Positions 27,097 through 35,401 of a stretch of DNA of 53,788 nucleotides are shown piece after piece. Position 1 is the first letter of the stretch; the number at the start of each line of letters is the position of its first letter. A program made the translations under genes and the position numbers. Source of the DNA: Clostridiales bacterium (GTDB lineage Bacteria; Bacillota; Clostridia; Oscillospirales; Oscillospiraceae); contig SFIY01000013.1 of NCBI GenBank assembly GCA_004555205.1, forward strand, positions 1-53,788, written 5' to 3'. The notes beneath the pieces are model-generated. The model had not been told where the DNA came from. It made no database searches and was given only the letters and a program-made list of their open reading frames with translations.

Positions 27097-27780
27097 TTAC
27101 GCGCCCCACTTGTATCCGTAGCCCCAGACTGTGGTGATATACACGGGGTTGGTGGCATTATCCTCGATTTTCAGACGCAGCCGGCGGATATTCACATCCA
27201 CAATCTTCAGCTCGCCGAAATAATCACGGCCCCAAACCAGGTCCAGGATTTCCTCACGGGAAAGCGCCTTGCCGGGATTCTCCATAAACATCTTCACAAT
27301 GGCATACTCCACCTGTGTCAGCTTAACGCGGCGGCCGTCCTTTTCCAGCGTGCGGTTGCGGGTATTGAGCAAAAACGGCGGCTGGCTGATCTCGGCACTG
27401 TTATCATCGTTGCCTCCGCTGCGGCGCATCAGCGCATCCACGCGCGCTGTCAGCTCCGCCGGAGAGAACGGCTTGGTCACATAGTCGTCTGCGCCGGTCA
27501 TCAAACCGGTGACCTTATCCATCTCCTGTGAGCGCGCCGTCAGCATAATGATGCCGATGCGCGAATTGGTGGCGCGAATACGGCGGCACACTTCAAACCC
27601 GTCGATGCCGGGCAGCATCACATCCAGCAGCGCCACACGGGTATCGCTGTTGACCTTCAGCTTTTCCAATGCCTCCTCGCCGCTTTCAGCCTCAATCACC
27701 TCATAGCCGGCCCGCCGCAGATTGATGACAATAAAACTGCGAATGCTGGATTCGTCCTCCAAAACCAGTACTTTTTTCAT
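27097..27780 (-). CDS. OmpR/PhoB-family response regulator
   Basis: 227 residues. Receiver domain with the acidic pair ED (8-9), phosphoacceptor D53 (LLDVMLPG) and the conserved Lys in VTKPF; then an OmpR-type winged helix (LTQVEYAIVKMFMENPG, DVNIRRLRLKIED, VWGYGYKW). It partners with the kinase encoded just downstream. Ribosome binding site TGGAGCG before ATG 27780. Target genes are unknown; autoregulation is likely. The upstream lipoprotein gene may be part of the same transcript. Confidence 0.94.
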   Translation of the reverse strand: MKKVLVLEDESSIRSFIVINLRRAGYEVIEAESGEEALEKLKVNSDTRVALLDVMLPGIDGFEVCRRIRATNSRIGIIMLTARSQEMDKVTGLMTGADDYVTKPFSPAELTARVDALMRRSGGNDDNSAEISQPPFLLNTRNRTLEKDGRRVKLTQVEYAIVKMFMENPGKALSREEILDLVWGRDYFGELKIVDVNIRRLRLKIEDNATNPVYITTVWGYGYKWGA

Positions 27781-27815
27781 GCTTACGCTCCATTCTGCCG
27801 CTGTTCTTTCACCGT

Positions 27816-27849
27816 CCCTATCCTCACAGCAGCCATTTGGCGGATAGGG
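27816..27849 (-). terminator. Hairpin between lipoprotein gene and response regulator
   Basis: 8-bp stem CCCTATCC (27816-27823) with GGATAGGG (27842-27849), with a small inner dyad. No T-tract, so partial termination or mRNA processing is more likely than a full stop. Confidence 0.4.
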
Positions 27850-27861
27850 GCTATGCCTCAG

Positions 27862-29175
27862 TTATGATAGCCAGAAATTCGTAATCAAGTGGAAACTCCG
27901 GTAAAGTAAATATTGATCCGCGCCGTATTTCTCCGCGGCCGCCAGCAGTTCACCGGCATAAAGTATCGCGGGCCGCTGTGCTAATATCAGATAGTTATTC
28001 CTTGACACGCGTGACTCGCGGTTTTCACCTGAAATGCTGTAAATGGCCAATACATTCTCGTTATTTACCTGCAAAACCACGCAGGTTTCATTGCTCGCGC
28101 TTTCCACAACGGCCGCGCTGACCGTGCCGTGCCAATCCTCCGGCAAGGTAAAGTACCAGTCCGCATTGGGGCAGTGGTAGGTATCTCTCGCCCATTCACG
28201 CTCGCCATGATCGTCATAGTTGAACCACGAAATAACACCGCCCGTCTGATTAGCCGTATCGTCGGTCGAGGCAGGGACGGGCAATTCGATCAGCCCGTCA
28301 TCGTCAATGTCCTGCGGCCGGATCTGACAGTAATTATAAACCGCCTTGGAGCGGCCGGTGGCGGCATCCAGCGCCACATTGACAAGTCCCAGTTCTTTCT
28401 GATAGGTCAGGATGTCCGTCACCGCCATGCCCTGATTGTTGATGCCCGTCACAAACACCGCAGGCAATCCATCCTCTGTCAGCCCGCCGGACACAACACT
28501 GCCCCGGCTCAGCTCCGCCATGTCGCTGGAGAGCAGGCAGCGATAGGATACCGACATCGTCTCATCGTGCCAGGAGTAGAACTCCGCAACACTGTTCCCC
28601 TCGCTGTCCGTGCGGAAAAGGAGCAGGCTCGGAATACTGTCGCCGTCAAGCTCTTCGATAGAAAAGCGGGCATAGCCGCTGCTCATCAAGACCGCCGGGT
28701 CAGGCCCCAGCGAGTAAACGGCCACCGTCTGTACATCGGCGCTGATCTTCCAGCCAACAATCAGCTCCATCTTCCCGTCACCGGTCACATCATGGCAATA
28801 TACGCTGTCAATTCCCGTACCTGCACTTTCAATGGTGCAAAGCCTTGTGTAGCTGTCCTCCGTACGGCGGAACACAAAAATTTTCAGTTGCTTTTCATCC
28901 GAAGGCAGACGAAAAAACGCCAGCACTTCATCAATTCCGTCGCCGTTAATATCGATCATCTGCACGGACTGAATATTCCGTCCGGTCAAAGGGGCGGCAT
29001 ATTCATAGCCGTTTTTTATCAGCTCATCAATCTGTTTCGAGAGTCCCGTATACTGCATCGGCAGTTGCGGCAGTGTCATCAGCTCCTCCACAGATGTGCC
29101 GACACAGCCTGTCAGCAGCAGCGCAAGCAGCAGCGCGCTGCAAAGCAATCCCACTTTGCGTACTATTTTTTTCAC
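27862..29175 (-). CDS. Lipoprotein with calcium-loop-like (FG-GAP/VCBS-type) repeats
   Basis: About 437 residues. I take GTG 29175 as start: GGAAGGGG precedes it and the product then begins with a short basic lipoprotein signal peptide ending LLLTGC. The exported part carries repeats of the type DINGDGIDEVL, DVTGDGKMELIV, DGDSIPSLLLF and DIDDDGLIELPVP, as in EF-hand-like or beta-propeller calcium loops. An upstream ATG start would bury the signal peptide in a 57-residue extension and is unlikely. It sits at the head of the two-component genes and may act as their extracellular sensor partner; this is inference. Confidence 0.75.
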   Translation of the reverse strand: MKKIVRKVGLLCSALLLALLLTGCVGTSVEELMTLPQLPMQYTGLSKQIDELIKNGYEYAAPLTGRNIQSVQMIDINGDGIDEVLAFFRLPSDEKQLKIFVFRRTEDSYTRLCTIESAGTGIDSVYCHDVTGDGKMELIVGWKISADVQTVAVYSLGPDPAVLMSSGYARFSIEELDGDSIPSLLLFRTDSEGNSVAEFYSWHDETMSVSYRCLLSSDMAELSRGSVVSGGLTEDGLPAVFVTGINNQGMAVTDILTYQKELGLVNVALDAATGRSKAVYNYCQIRPQDIDDDGLIELPVPASTDDTANQTGGVISWFNYDDHGEREWARDTYHCPNADWYFTLPEDWHGTVSAAVVESASNETCVVLQVNNENVLAIYSISGENRESRVSRNNYLILAQRPAILYAGELLAAAEKYGADQYLLYRSFHLITNFWLS

Positions 29176-29327
29176 GCGTGGTACCCCTTCCGTTTCTAAT
29201 TCCTGCATATTTTCATACAAAGTTATCATATCATATTTTCCCTGTATTGTGTAGTCTTTATTTTTCATTTTTCTGTTGAGCCCCAAAAAGACATGCCGAT
29301 TCTCCTGTAAGGTGCTGCAATATATTG

Positions 29328-29356
29328 TTGACTTTTTTCTTCCATCATCGTATGAT
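29328..29356 (+). promoter_or_regulatory. Sigma-A promoter of the threonine ammonia-lyase gene
   Basis: -35 TTGACT (29328-29333), 17-bp spacer, -10 TATGAT (29351-29356). A leader of about 60 AT-rich bases precedes ATG 29425. Confidence 0.8.
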
Positions 29357-29424
29357 AATTGTACATACAGCAGGTACATTTTTTGCGTATATTGTATTTT
29401 TAGAACAGACAAGGAGAGTTACCT

Positions 29425-30624
29425 ATGATTACGATGGATATGCTTTATGATGCCCGGCGCGTTCTGAGCCCTGTAGCCAATTTAACGCCCGTGATTCCTG
29501 CCAAAGGCTTTGTTCCCGATTGCCGGTTCTATTTCAAGGCAGATTGCCTGCAAAAGACCGGCGCTTTCAAGCTGCGCGGCGCCTACTACAAGATCGCCAC
29601 CCTGTCTGACGAGGAAAAAGCGCGCGGTGTGATTGCCTGTTCTGCCGGCAATCACGCGCAGGGTGTGGCTTTCGCCTCCCGCGAGGAGGGTATACAGGCA
29701 ACGATCTGCATCCCCGAAGGGGCGCCCCTGTCTAAAATCGAAGCCACACGCAGTTACGGCGCCCATGTGGTGCTGGTCGACGGCGTATATGACGATGCGT
29801 ATAACGAGGCCTGCCGTTTGCGGGATGAGAAGGGCCTGACCTTTATTCATCCTTTTAATGACTATCGTGTCATGGCCGGTCAGGGCACCATCGGTCTGGA
29901 GATCCTGCAGCAGCTGCCGGATGTGGATGTGATTCTTGTCCCCATTGGCGGCGGCGGTCTGATCGCGGGGCTTGCCTATGCCGTAAAGAATTTGAGACCC
30001 TCCTGCAAAATCATCGGCGTGCAGGCTGCCGGTGCCCCCAGTATGTATGAATCCATTCGTCAAAATAGGATCATCACATTGGATGATGTGGACACCATTG
30101 CCGACGGCATTAAGGTCAAAACGCCCGGCGATCTGACCTTTGCCATGTGCCAAACCTATGTAGACGAGGTCGTCACCGTCACGGAGGACGAAATTGCGGC
30201 GGCCATTCTTGCCGTTCTGGAAAAGCAAAAGCTGGTGGCCGAAGGCGCCGGTGCGGTGGCGATTGCCGCCGCTATGTACCGCAAATTGGAGCTGGCCGGC
30301 AAGACGGTATGCGCGCTGCTGTCCGGCGGCAACGTGGATGTGACCATGCTGGAGCGCATTATTACCCACGGTCTGGCCAAGGCTGGCCGCACTGTCAGTT
30401 TTGCGACGATTTTGCCTGACCATCCCAAGACATTGGCGACTTTCCTCGATGCCGTGTCCTCCTTGGGCGTCAATGTGCTGGAGGTCAATCACGAGCGCAG
30501 CAATATGCAGGCCCCCATCGGCTCCTGCGTGGTGCAAATGCTGGTGGAAACACGCAATCACGGCCATATCGACGAGCTGTTTGCGCATCTGCGCCGGCAG
30601 GGTTACGTTATTATCCCCCGTTGA
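29425..30624 (+). CDS. ilvA: Threonine ammonia-lyase (threonine deaminase) with ACT domain
   Basis: PLP enzyme converting threonine to 2-oxobutanoate and ammonia, feeding isoleucine synthesis or threonine breakdown. 399 residues. The PLP lysine is K49 in TGAFKLRGA; the substrate loop SAGNHAQGVA and phosphate-binding GGGGL loop (PIGGGGLIAG) are present. The C-terminal 75 residues form one ACT domain (VSFATILPDHPKTLATFLDA), suggesting allosteric control by an amino acid. One ACT domain matches the shorter Firmicutes/TdcB-like form rather than E. coli IlvA. Own promoter and a strong terminator: a single-gene unit. The symbol is by function; tdcB is the alternative. Confidence 0.9.
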   Translation: MITMDMLYDARRVLSPVANLTPVIPAKGFVPDCRFYFKADCLQKTGAFKLRGAYYKIATLSDEEKARGVIACSAGNHAQGVAFASREEGIQATICIPEGAPLSKIEATRSYGAHVVLVDGVYDDAYNEACRLRDEKGLTFIHPFNDYRVMAGQGTIGLEILQQLPDVDVILVPIGGGGLIAGLAYAVKNLRPSCKIIGVQAAGAPSMYESIRQNRIITLDDVDTIADGIKVKTPGDLTFAMCQTYVDEVVTVTEDEIAAAILAVLEKQKLVAEGAGAVAIAAAMYRKLELAGKTVCALLSGGNVDVTMLERIITHGLAKAGRTVSFATILPDHPKTLATFLDAVSSLGVNVLEVNHERSNMQAPIGSCVVQMLVETRNHGHIDELFAHLRRQGYVIIPR

Positions 30625-30631
30625 TCCCTCT

Positions 30632-30666
30632 AACGCAGCGGAATGGTTGTTCCGCTGCGTTTTTTC
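30632..30666 (+). terminator. Intrinsic terminator of the threonine ammonia-lyase gene
   Basis: 12-bp stem AACGCAGCGGAA / TTCCGCTGCGTT with a 6-base loop, followed by five further T. Confidence 0.9.
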
Positions 30667-30729
30667 TATACATTTCCCCGTTCCTATGCTATACTGACCT
30701 TAACCACATCAAGAAAGGAAGCACCGATT

Positions 30730-31938
30730 ATGACAGAAAGCATCCGCCGTCTGGCACAGGAAAATGCCCCCTGCTATATTTACTCCCATGACAAGCTTGC
30801 CGCACAGGCCGACACGCTCAGGGAGATGTTTCCCGCCTATGACTTCCTGTTCTCTGTAAAAGCCAACCCCTTCCCCCCTGTTGTCAAAGCGCTGGCCGCG
30901 CTGGGCATAGGGGCTGATGCCGCCTCTGCCCAGGAGGTACTGCTGGCCCGTGAGTGCGGCATGGAAAAGGAAAACATTTTCTTTTCTGCCGCAGGCAAAA
31001 CCGATGCGGCATTGGAGCTGGCATGGGATGATTGCCGCATCATCGCCGACTCTTTGGGCGAAGTGGCGCGGATCGGCGCATTGGCGCAAAAGCGCGGCGC
31101 AGCAGCCGAAATCGGCATCCGTATCAACCCCGTCTTTTCCATGGACGGCGGTCAAAGCAGTGCCAGCAAGTTCGGCATTGACGAGGAGGACCTGCCGCGT
31201 CTGCGGGATATGCTTGCCTCCCTGCCGGTGCAGATCTGCGGTATCCATGTGCACCTGCGTTCGCAGAATCTGGATTGCGATGTGCTGGGGCGCTACTATG
31301 AAAACTGCTTGCGTCTTGCCCGGCGTGTAAAGGAGCTGCTTCACTGCCGCATGGACTACATCAACTTCGGCGGCGGCGTGGGCATTGCCTACGATGAGAG
31401 CCGCGAAACGCCGCTTAGCATCGCCGCCCTGCGCCGCTATGCCGATCGGGTGGCAAAGGAAAATGCGGACACGCTGCGCGCACGTTTGATGATCGAGTCC
31501 GGCCGGTTTTTGACCTGTCAGTCGGGTACCTACTATCTGAAGGTGGTCGATAAAAAGGTGTCCCACGGCAAGACCTATGTCATTGTGGAAAACTGCATGA
31601 ACGGCCTGCAAAAGCCGGCCATTGCCGTGATGCTGCGCCATGCCGTGGGCGGCGCCCCTCTGTCGCCGCAGGAGCCCATGTTTACCTCTGAATACGCCTT
31701 CCCCATCACCGCCTACGGCAGCGAAACGGAAACGGAAACCGTGGATATCGTGGGCAATCTCTGCTGTGCGCAGGATGTGCTGGCGGAAAGCTTTACCGGC
31801 CCTGCGCTGGCGGTGGGCGACCTGATCGCCGTGGGCAATGCCGGCGCCTACGCCTGCACATTGACGGCACAGCGCTTTTCCTCGCACCTGCCGCCGAAGG
31901 AATTTTTGGTGGACGGCAGCGGGCATATTATGGCATAA
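30730..31938 (+). CDS. Fold-type III PLP decarboxylase (LysA/ornithine-decarboxylase-like)
   Basis: 402 residues of the diaminopimelate/ornithine decarboxylase superfamily. PLP lysine K44 in FSVKANPFPP; HVHLRSQN in the barrel; the phosphate-binding INFGGGVGIAY; MIESGRF (EPGR in true LysA); and the active-site Cys-Asp stretch NLCCAQDVLAE. The variant motifs suggest it is not housekeeping LysA but a relative that decarboxylates another amino acid, such as those acting in siderophore, polyamine or carrier-protein pathways (BtrK-like). Start ATG 30730 with AAAGGAAG before it. Downstream terminator; no pathway partner beside it. Confidence 0.8.
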   Translation: MTESIRRLAQENAPCYIYSHDKLAAQADTLREMFPAYDFLFSVKANPFPPVVKALAALGIGADAASAQEVLLARECGMEKENIFFSAAGKTDAALELAWDDCRIIADSLGEVARIGALAQKRGAAAEIGIRINPVFSMDGGQSSASKFGIDEEDLPRLRDMLASLPVQICGIHVHLRSQNLDCDVLGRYYENCLRLARRVKELLHCRMDYINFGGGVGIAYDESRETPLSIAALRRYADRVAKENADTLRARLMIESGRFLTCQSGTYYLKVVDKKVSHGKTYVIVENCMNGLQKPAIAVMLRHAVGGAPLSPQEPMFTSEYAFPITAYGSETETETVDIVGNLCCAQDVLAESFTGPALAVGDLIAVGNAGAYACTLTAQRFSSHLPPKEFLVDGSGHIMA

Positions 31939-31939
31939 C

Positions 31940-31967
31940 AAAAAGCGGAGCTGTCGCTCCGCTTTTT
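31940..31967. terminator. Bidirectional terminator after the decarboxylase gene
   Basis: AAAAAGCGGAGC-tgtc-GCTCCGCTTTTTT. It serves both the plus-strand decarboxylase and the converging CarD-family gene. Confidence 0.9.
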
Positions 31968-31971
31968 TCGT

Positions 31972-32481
31972 TTATTCCGGCCAATCGGGACAGACGCTGC
32001 GGATGTAGTCCTCCAGCGCCTTCCGCTCCATGCCCAAAGCCGCGGACAGTTCGCCGTAAAACTGCTCCTCCGCGCGCTTGAGATAGCGCTCATCCAGTTG
32101 ACTGACTTTTTTGCCGTGGTCAATCGCCCGGCGGCGCTTGCGATACACCGCCTTGATAAGCCGCGCCATGCGTTCGCAGTCATAGGACATCACCACCGCG
32201 TGGTAGTACTCCTTCGCCGCACGCATGCCGGGTGACGGCGGCTCCTCCGGCTCCAGTTCCGGTAACTGCGCCACCAGAGATCGTGCCTCCCCGGCGCTCA
32301 TTACGGCGCGAATCAGCACACGCGTATCTACCGGTGTGAGCACCTGTCCGCTCCGGCCGAGAGGCGCAAGGTGATAATACAGCTTTTCCTTATCCGCACC
32401 CGGTATGGCCGCCGGACCGACGCCCTCCACACGGCAAACGCCCTCACCGCCGTATACGACCAAATCGCCTATGGAAAACAT
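31972..32481 (-). CDS. CarD/CdnL-family transcription regulator
   Basis: 169 residues. The N-terminal 60 residues form the CarD/TRCF RNA-polymerase-interacting domain (MFSIGDLVVYGGEGVCRVEG, YYHLAPLGRSGQVLTPVD); the helical C-terminal part (AKEYYHAVVMSYDCERMARL onward, AAEEQFYGELSAAL-like) binds upstream promoter DNA in relatives. It likely stabilises open promoter complexes or tunes stress or rRNA transcription. Start: AGGAG abuts an ATG at 32490, so the ATG at 32481, 9 bases on, is preferred. A palindrome GCACA-N5-TGTGC (32560-32574) lies upstream between candidate promoter elements. Confidence 0.85.
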   Translation of the reverse strand: MFSIGDLVVYGGEGVCRVEGVGPAAIPGADKEKLYYHLAPLGRSGQVLTPVDTRVLIRAVMSAGEARSLVAQLPELEPEEPPSPGMRAAKEYYHAVVMSYDCERMARLIKAVYRKRRRAIDHGKKVSQLDERYLKRAEEQFYGELSAALGMERKALEDYIRSVCPDWPE

Positions 32482-32604
32482 CTCTCTCATCTCCTAAAAA
32501 AACACATGACCGACGGCAATTCGGCCATGCGCCATACACTTTTCTTATTCCTATCATAGCACATTTTTTGTGCCGATGTAAGAAAAAGTTTTCTTATTCC
32601 GCAA

Positions 32605-32637
32605 AACAGGGGCCGTCGAAACCCGACGACCCCTGTT
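32605..32637 (-). terminator. Intrinsic terminator of the purine permease gene
   Basis: 14-bp stem with one mismatch (32605-32618 with 32624-32637), ending on the minus strand in CCTGTTTTG. Confidence 0.7.
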
Positions 32638-32661
32638 ACTGTTTACTTATAAATGCGCCTA

Positions 32662-34062
32662 TTAGCGGGACACGAAGAACATCACGGTAAACAGGATACC
32701 GATGACCCAGGTACCCACATGGATTTCCTTGACCTTGCCGGTGAACAGCTTGATAACGATATAGCTGAGCAGACCGAAGGCAATACCGTAGGAAATGTTG
32801 TAGGTCAGAGGCATCATCACGATGGTCATGAAAGCGGGCACTGCGGTGGCAGGGTCGCTCCAGTCAACATCCTTCACACCGCCTATCATCAGAACGCCCA
32901 CATAGATCAGCGCAGCAGCACAGGCATAGGTGGGAATCAACTGAGCCACAGGGGAGAGGAACATGGCAATGAAGAAGAATGCCGCCGTGGACATAGCGGA
33001 CAGGCCGGTACGGCCGCCCTCGGCCACACCGGAGGAGGCCTCCACGAAGGTGGTAACGGTGGAAGTACCCATGACCGAACCGCAGCAGGTAGCGATAGCA
33101 TCGGACAGCATGGCGCGGTTGACATTGGGAATCTCGCCGTCCTCCAGCATATTGCCGGCAGAGCAGGCGCCGTACAGCGTGCCCAGCGTATCGAACATAT
33201 CGACCATGCAGAAAGCCAGCATGGTGGTAATGAACATCACCACGAAATCAAAGGTGCCGTGGGCGGCAATATAGGCCGAGAAGTCAAAGCCTTCGGTAAA
33301 GACCTTACCAAAGGACAGGTTGGCAAAATCCTTGAAGGCGCCCAGGAAGTCAGAGGACAGGTTGGGCGCAATCGCCGCGGCGTAGAAGCCGGGAACGGTA
33401 ATCAGACCAATAGCATAGTACAGCACAGCGCTGCCCAGGATGCCCCACATCACAGCGCCCTTGACCTTCTTTTTGGCCATGATGCCGATGGCAAACAAGC
33501 CCAGCAGCGTAACCAGAGCGGGGAAAATGTCAGCCCAGGTCACATTGCCGCCCAGCAGGTTGAAGGAACGCAGGTTCACAAGCGTGGCACCGTCGTCCAC
33601 AACGATACCGGCATTCTGCAGGCCCAGGAACGCAATGAAGATACCGATACCGGCAGAAATGGACATCTTGACCGCAGCGGGAATGGCATCAAAAATGACC
33701 TTACGCAGACCGGTCACGGTCAGCAGCACGAAGATGATACCGTCGAACAGAACCAGCACCAGCGCATTGGCATAGCTCAGGCCGAAGGTCATGCAGGCAG
33801 TATAGACGAAAAAGGCGTTCAGGCCCATGCCGGGCGCCTGCGCCAGAGGCAGGTTGGCCAGCAGGCCGATACAAACAGTACCGATAACGGCGGAGATAGC
33901 GGTTGCAATATACACAGCACCGTAAGTCACGCCATCCAATTCGGCAAACATACCGGCGTTGACCATCAGAATGTAGGCCATTGCCATAAAGGTTGTCAGA
34001 CCGGCGCCGATCTCCGTGCGGATGCTGGAACCGCGCTCAGTCACATGAAAGAAACGATTCAC
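32662..34062 (-). CDS. NCS2-family (AzgA/PbuG-like) purine permease
   Basis: 466-residue membrane transporter with about 12-14 helices. Near the N-terminus: MNRFFHVTERGSSIRTEIGA and TTFMAMAYILMVNAGM; signature-like helix PLAQAPGMGLNAFFVYT; later VTTFVEASSGVAEGGRTGLS. These match the AzgA/PbuG group that imports guanine, hypoxanthine or adenine with protons. Its promoter (34111-34139) overlaps the first of three near-palindromic elements, so it is probably repressed by a regulator. I saw no purine riboswitch in the 70-base leader. Confidence 0.93.
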   Translation of the reverse strand: MNRFFHVTERGSSIRTEIGAGLTTFMAMAYILMVNAGMFAELDGVTYGAVYIATAISAVIGTVCIGLLANLPLAQAPGMGLNAFFVYTACMTFGLSYANALVLVLFDGIIFVLLTVTGLRKVIFDAIPAAVKMSISAGIGIFIAFLGLQNAGIVVDDGATLVNLRSFNLLGGNVTWADIFPALVTLLGLFAIGIMAKKKVKGAVMWGILGSAVLYYAIGLITVPGFYAAAIAPNLSSDFLGAFKDFANLSFGKVFTEGFDFSAYIAAHGTFDFVVMFITTMLAFCMVDMFDTLGTLYGACSAGNMLEDGEIPNVNRAMLSDAIATCCGSVMGTSTVTTFVEASSGVAEGGRTGLSAMSTAAFFFIAMFLSPVAQLIPTYACAAALIYVGVLMIGGVKDVDWSDPATAVPAFMTIVMMPLTYNISYGIAFGLLSYIVIKLFTGKVKEIHVGTWVIGILFTVMFFVSR

Positions 34063-34110
34063 GATGATTTTCTCCTTTGCTATTTTTTTGTGTTTTCTTT
34101 ACGATACCTT

Positions 34111-34139
34111 ATTATAACGCATTCTTCCGTATATTTCAA
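34111..34139 (-). promoter_or_regulatory. Sigma-A promoter of the purine permease gene
   Basis: Minus strand: -35 TTGAAA (34134-34139), 17-bp spacer, -10 TATAAT (34111-34116). Confidence 0.8.
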
Positions 34140-34189
34140 ATTTTTTGTCAGCCAAACAAAAATTTTGTTAGATTCGACAAATTTTTTGT
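34136..34189. promoter_or_regulatory. Three near-palindromic 13-bp elements between divergent promoters
   Basis: TCAAATTTTTTGT (34136-34148), ACAAAAATTTTGT (34156-34168) and ACAAATTTTTTGT (34177-34189) share the form ACAAA-N-TTTTGT with start spacings of 20 and 21 bases, two helical turns. The first overlaps the -35 box of the permease. They look like tandem operators for a dimeric regulator; A/T-rich bending is the alternative. Confidence 0.55.
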
Positions 34190-34231
34190 TTTCTCTTTGT
34201 ATGGCTTTTTACCGCTCAGCCACACTTGTTC

Positions 34232-34260
34232 TTGTCAAATCGCATGCGGCTCGTTATAAT
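34232..34260 (+). promoter_or_regulatory. Sigma-A promoter of the mscS-glsB pair
   Basis: -35 TTGTCA (34232-34237), 17-bp spacer, -10 TATAAT (34255-34260). It lies within the upstream extension of the open frame and so fixes the true start at ATG 34295. Confidence 0.85.
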
Positions 34261-34294
34261 GGCATTGTCAGATTCGTATATCGGAGGTTTGCCT

Positions 34295-35116
34295 ATGGAA
34301 ACAACTTCTGGATCCTCCTCCATGGATTGGGGGGCTCTTATTGCCTCGCTGAAGCTGGAAACGGTCTTATCCGTCCTGTTGACGCTGGTAATCTGCCTGG
34401 TCGCCATGCGTTTGATCCGTATACTGCTGCAAAAGGTGCTGCAAAAAACAACGCTGGAGCAGCGGATTCAAAAATATGTACTGGGTGCTTTGAGGGCCGT
34501 CATGTGGATTGTCACCGTGCTGATCGTCGCCGATCAGTTGGGTATCCCCATTACCTCATTGGTGGCGCTGCTGTCTGTCCTGTCTTTGGGCGTTTCGCTG
34601 GCGGTGCAGACCATGCTGAGCAATGTGGCGGGCGGCCTGGTGATCCTGTCTGCCAAGCCCTTTCAGGTGGGCGACTATATCCAGACCGACAGCGGCGAGG
34701 GTATTGTACGCGGCATCACGCTGACCCATACGCAGCTTGACACGCGAAACGGTCTGCGGGTGGTAATTCCCAACAGCTCCCTGTCGGCCGGCAAGATCAC
34801 CAACTGGAGCACCGTCGGCCGGCTGCGCGTGGTGATTCCTTTCGGCGTCAGCTATGATGCCTCCATTGCGGAGGTCAAGGCCGCCTGCATGACTGCCATC
34901 GGCGGCGTAGACGGTATTCTTGCCGATCCCGCGCCTGCCGTTCATGTGGAGCGCTACGGCGAGAGCAACATTGACTACGCCATCTACTGCTGGTGCAGAG
35001 AGGCGGACTACTGGTCGGTCTACTACGGCCTGACGGAAAGCCTGCAGGGAGTTTTTGCCGAGGCAAAGGTGGAGTTCAGTTATCAACATTTGAATGTACA
35101 TATTGTAGACAAATAA
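34295..35116 (+). CDS. mscS: MscS-family mechanosensitive channel
   Basis: 273-residue small-conductance mechanosensitive ion channel that releases solutes on hypo-osmotic shock. Three membrane helices (about 30-50, 65-85, 95-120), the pore-lining helix with the GVSLAVQTMLSNVAGGLVIL pattern, then the cytoplasmic beta domain (PFQVGDYIQTDSGEGIVRGI, LRVVIPNSSL) and the alpha/beta end. Start ATG 34295 with CGGAGG 8 bases before; the upstream open frame contains the promoter. Followed after 12 bases by a GlsB-like gene, likely cotranscribed as an envelope-stress pair. Confidence 0.92.
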   Translation: METTSGSSSMDWGALIASLKLETVLSVLLTLVICLVAMRLIRILLQKVLQKTTLEQRIQKYVLGALRAVMWIVTVLIVADQLGIPITSLVALLSVLSLGVSLAVQTMLSNVAGGLVILSAKPFQVGDYIQTDSGEGIVRGITLTHTQLDTRNGLRVVIPNSSLSAGKITNWSTVGRLRVVIPFGVSYDASIAEVKAACMTAIGGVDGILADPAPAVHVERYGESNIDYAIYCWCREADYWSVYYGLTESLQGVFAEAKVEFSYQHLNVHIVDK

Positions 35117-35128
35117 AGGAGTACACAC

Positions 35129-35359
35129 ATGATTATTTCCATTATTTTAGGCGCCCTGATCGGCTGGATCGCCAGCAAGCTCATGGGCACCAAGGGCGGT
35201 TTGATCCGCAATTTGATTCTCGGCGTGGTGGGTTCCGCCGTAGGCAACTGGCTGGCGGGCTGCATCGGTCTGGCTGCCACCGGCTCGGTAGGCGCCATCC
35301 TCATCGGCGTAGGCGGCGCCTGCGTGGTGATCCTCATTTGCCGCTGGCTTTTTAAATAA
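35129..35359 (+). CDS. GlsB/YeaQ/YmgE-family small membrane protein
   Basis: 76 residues, nearly all hydrophobic, with about three membrane helices and glycine-rich segments (LGALIGWIASKLMGTKGGL, LGVVGSAVGNWLAG). The family is associated with envelope and acid stress; in Enterococcus GlsB is a membrane stress protein. Ribosome binding site AAAGGAG before ATG 35129. It follows mscS closely and shares its promoter and the terminator at 35365. Confidence 0.88.
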   Translation: MIISIILGALIGWIASKLMGTKGGLIRNLILGVVGSAVGNWLAGCIGLAATGSVGAILIGVGGACVVILICRWLFK

Positions 35360-35364
35360 GCGCA

Positions 35365-35393
35365 AAAAAAGGAAGGCATCGCCTTCCTTTTTT
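35365..35393. terminator. Bidirectional terminator between glsB-like and udp genes
   Basis: AAAAAAGGAAGGC-atc-GCCTTCCTTTTTT, strong in both directions. Confidence 0.92.
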
Positions 35394-35401
35394 ATTGTTC
35401 C

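Noticed and set aside
34063..34135. Purine riboswitch before the NCS2 permease
   Set aside because: The leader is only about 45 bases from the promoter to the start codon and contains no three-way-junction core.
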